Shown: positions 52,898-53,402 of the stretch, piece after piece
Layout of the letters: each line of letters begins with the position of its first letter
How positions within the stretch are numbered: position 1 is the stretch's first letter
Made by a program: the position numbers and the translations under genes
Origin: Bacillota bacterium
GTDB taxonomy: Bacteria; Bacillota; UBA994; UBA5500
DNA: 53,402 nucleotides
Direction of reading: 5' to 3'
Assembly (NCBI GenBank): GCA_029781045.1
Contig: JAKOXL010000022.1
Coordinates: forward strand, 1 to 53,402
The notes under the pieces: generated by a model
What the model was told of the DNA's origin: nothing
Seen by the model: the letters and a program-made list of their open reading frames with translations, nothing else
Databases searched by the model: none

Positions 52898-53402
52898 ATG
52901 AACACGGGAAGAAAAGTCGTGCTTTTAGGCATATTGATTGCACTGGCGTTGGCGCTGCATGTGGCGGAAAGGGCTTTGCCTCTGCCCGTATTGCCGGTAC
53001 CAGGTGTAAAACTGGGCTTGGCAAATATAGTAACACTAATGGCGATTTTTATTTTGCCTCTACCCGAAATAACATTGCTGGTTGTGGGTAGAACTATCTT
53101 AGCAGCAGCTTTTGGTGGAGGGTTATCTGGGTTTCTCTTTAGCCTGGCCGGTGGCCTGCTAAGTATGTTAGTCATGTATTTCCTTGTCCATCGGGCCACT
53201 ACCTGGTTCAGCCTCCCGGCTATTAGCGTGATGGGAGCTCTCTTTCACAATTTGGGCCAGCTACTGGTGGCAGCCCTGATTGTGAGAACTCTAGGCATTT
53301 TTCTCTACCTGCCCCTGCTATTGCTGTCGGCCGGTCTAACAGGACTAGCGGTAGGATTCACTACCCTCGTCCTGCTACGAGCATTGTCTAAAACCAAACT
53401 GA
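52898..53402 (+). CDS. Gx transporter-family membrane protein (runs off window end)
   Basis: 168 codons to the edge without a stop. RKVVLLGILIALALALHVAERALP, VPGVKLGLANIVTLMAIFILP, GRTILAAAFGGGLSGFLFSLAGGLLSM and ISVMGALFHNLGQLLVA are the glycine-rich membrane segments of the Gx/heptaprenyl diphosphate synthase component I family. It begins 13 bases after apbE, so the two form an operon. Members of this family occur in flavin-based electron-transfer loci next to ApbE. Near full family length, so only a few codons are probably missing. Confidence 0.85.
   Translation, partial: MNTGRKVVLLGILIALALALHVAERALPLPVLPVPGVKLGLANIVTLMAIFILPLPEITLLVVGRTILAAAFGGGLSGFLFSLAGGLLSMLVMYFLVHRATTWFSLPAISVMGALFHNLGQLLVAALIVRTLGIFLYLPLLLLSAGLTGLAVGFTTLVLLRALSKTKL

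Overview
The window reads as chromosomal DNA of a low-to-mid GC anaerobic Firmicute, probably of class Clostridia or a close relative. The grounds are strong AGGAGG ribosome sites with frequent GTG and TTG starts, U-tract intrinsic terminators, two riboswitch-like leaders of kinds common in Clostridia (a ykkC-type and a cyclic-di-GMP-II-type), a B12 mutase with its GlmL reactivator, a butyryl-type hydratase/dehydrogenase pair, and a PplA-like flavolipoprotein next to ApbE. No rRNA, integrase, prophage or complete IS is visible. No species is claimed.

Layout. 1-3.8 kb is a type I CRISPR-Cas edge: a truncated cas3 helicase gene and cas6 on the minus strand, diverging from a 12-repeat array on the plus strand. 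The array's leader and trailer also occur as a second, spacerless copy just upstream. 3.88-4.73 kb is a minus-strand cluster of eight tRNA genes with visible promoters and a shared terminator. 4.8-10.8 kb holds murD, a PspC-domain gene and a three-gene operon (opine-dehydrogenase-family protein, fused B12-dependent mutase, GlmL) whose substrate is unknown. 11.1-12.9 kb is a self-regulated GntR/ABC-exporter operon with a perfect palindrome over its promoter. 13-18 kb has an RNA methyltransferase, an M20 amidohydrolase, crt/hbd and a split chromate transporter. 18-23 kb has prs, a NUDIX gene and a three-gene ABC-2 exporter behind a ykkC-like riboswitch. 23-38.5 kb is mostly housekeeping: pyk, a threonine-synthase-like gene, cca, an M14 peptidase, malic enzyme, purA, a YhaM-like nuclease, kbl, and several poorly characterised genes.

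39-48 kb is the most unusual part. It holds an M14 peptidase pseudogene that has lost its zinc motif, a decarboxylase, and then a cluster that appears to be controlled by a cyclic-di-GMP-II riboswitch with a terminator. The cluster encodes a secreted protein with a SipW-type signal, a DUF5305 protein, and one ORF that joins a NarL-type histidine kinase to an S26B (SipW-like) signal peptidase. Several reading frames here are broken, so the region is either decaying or locally mis-sequenced. 48-53.4 kb holds a TldD/PmbA pair and a flavin-based electron-transfer set: a tandem FMN-binding lipoprotein, ApbE, and a Gx-family membrane protein cut by the window end.

Candidates for something undescribed are the kinase-peptidase fusion under probable c-di-GMP control, the opine dehydrogenase/fused B12 mutase/GlmL operon, and the duplicated CRISPR leader with a collapsed array. 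All calls come from reading motifs and translations; no database search was run.
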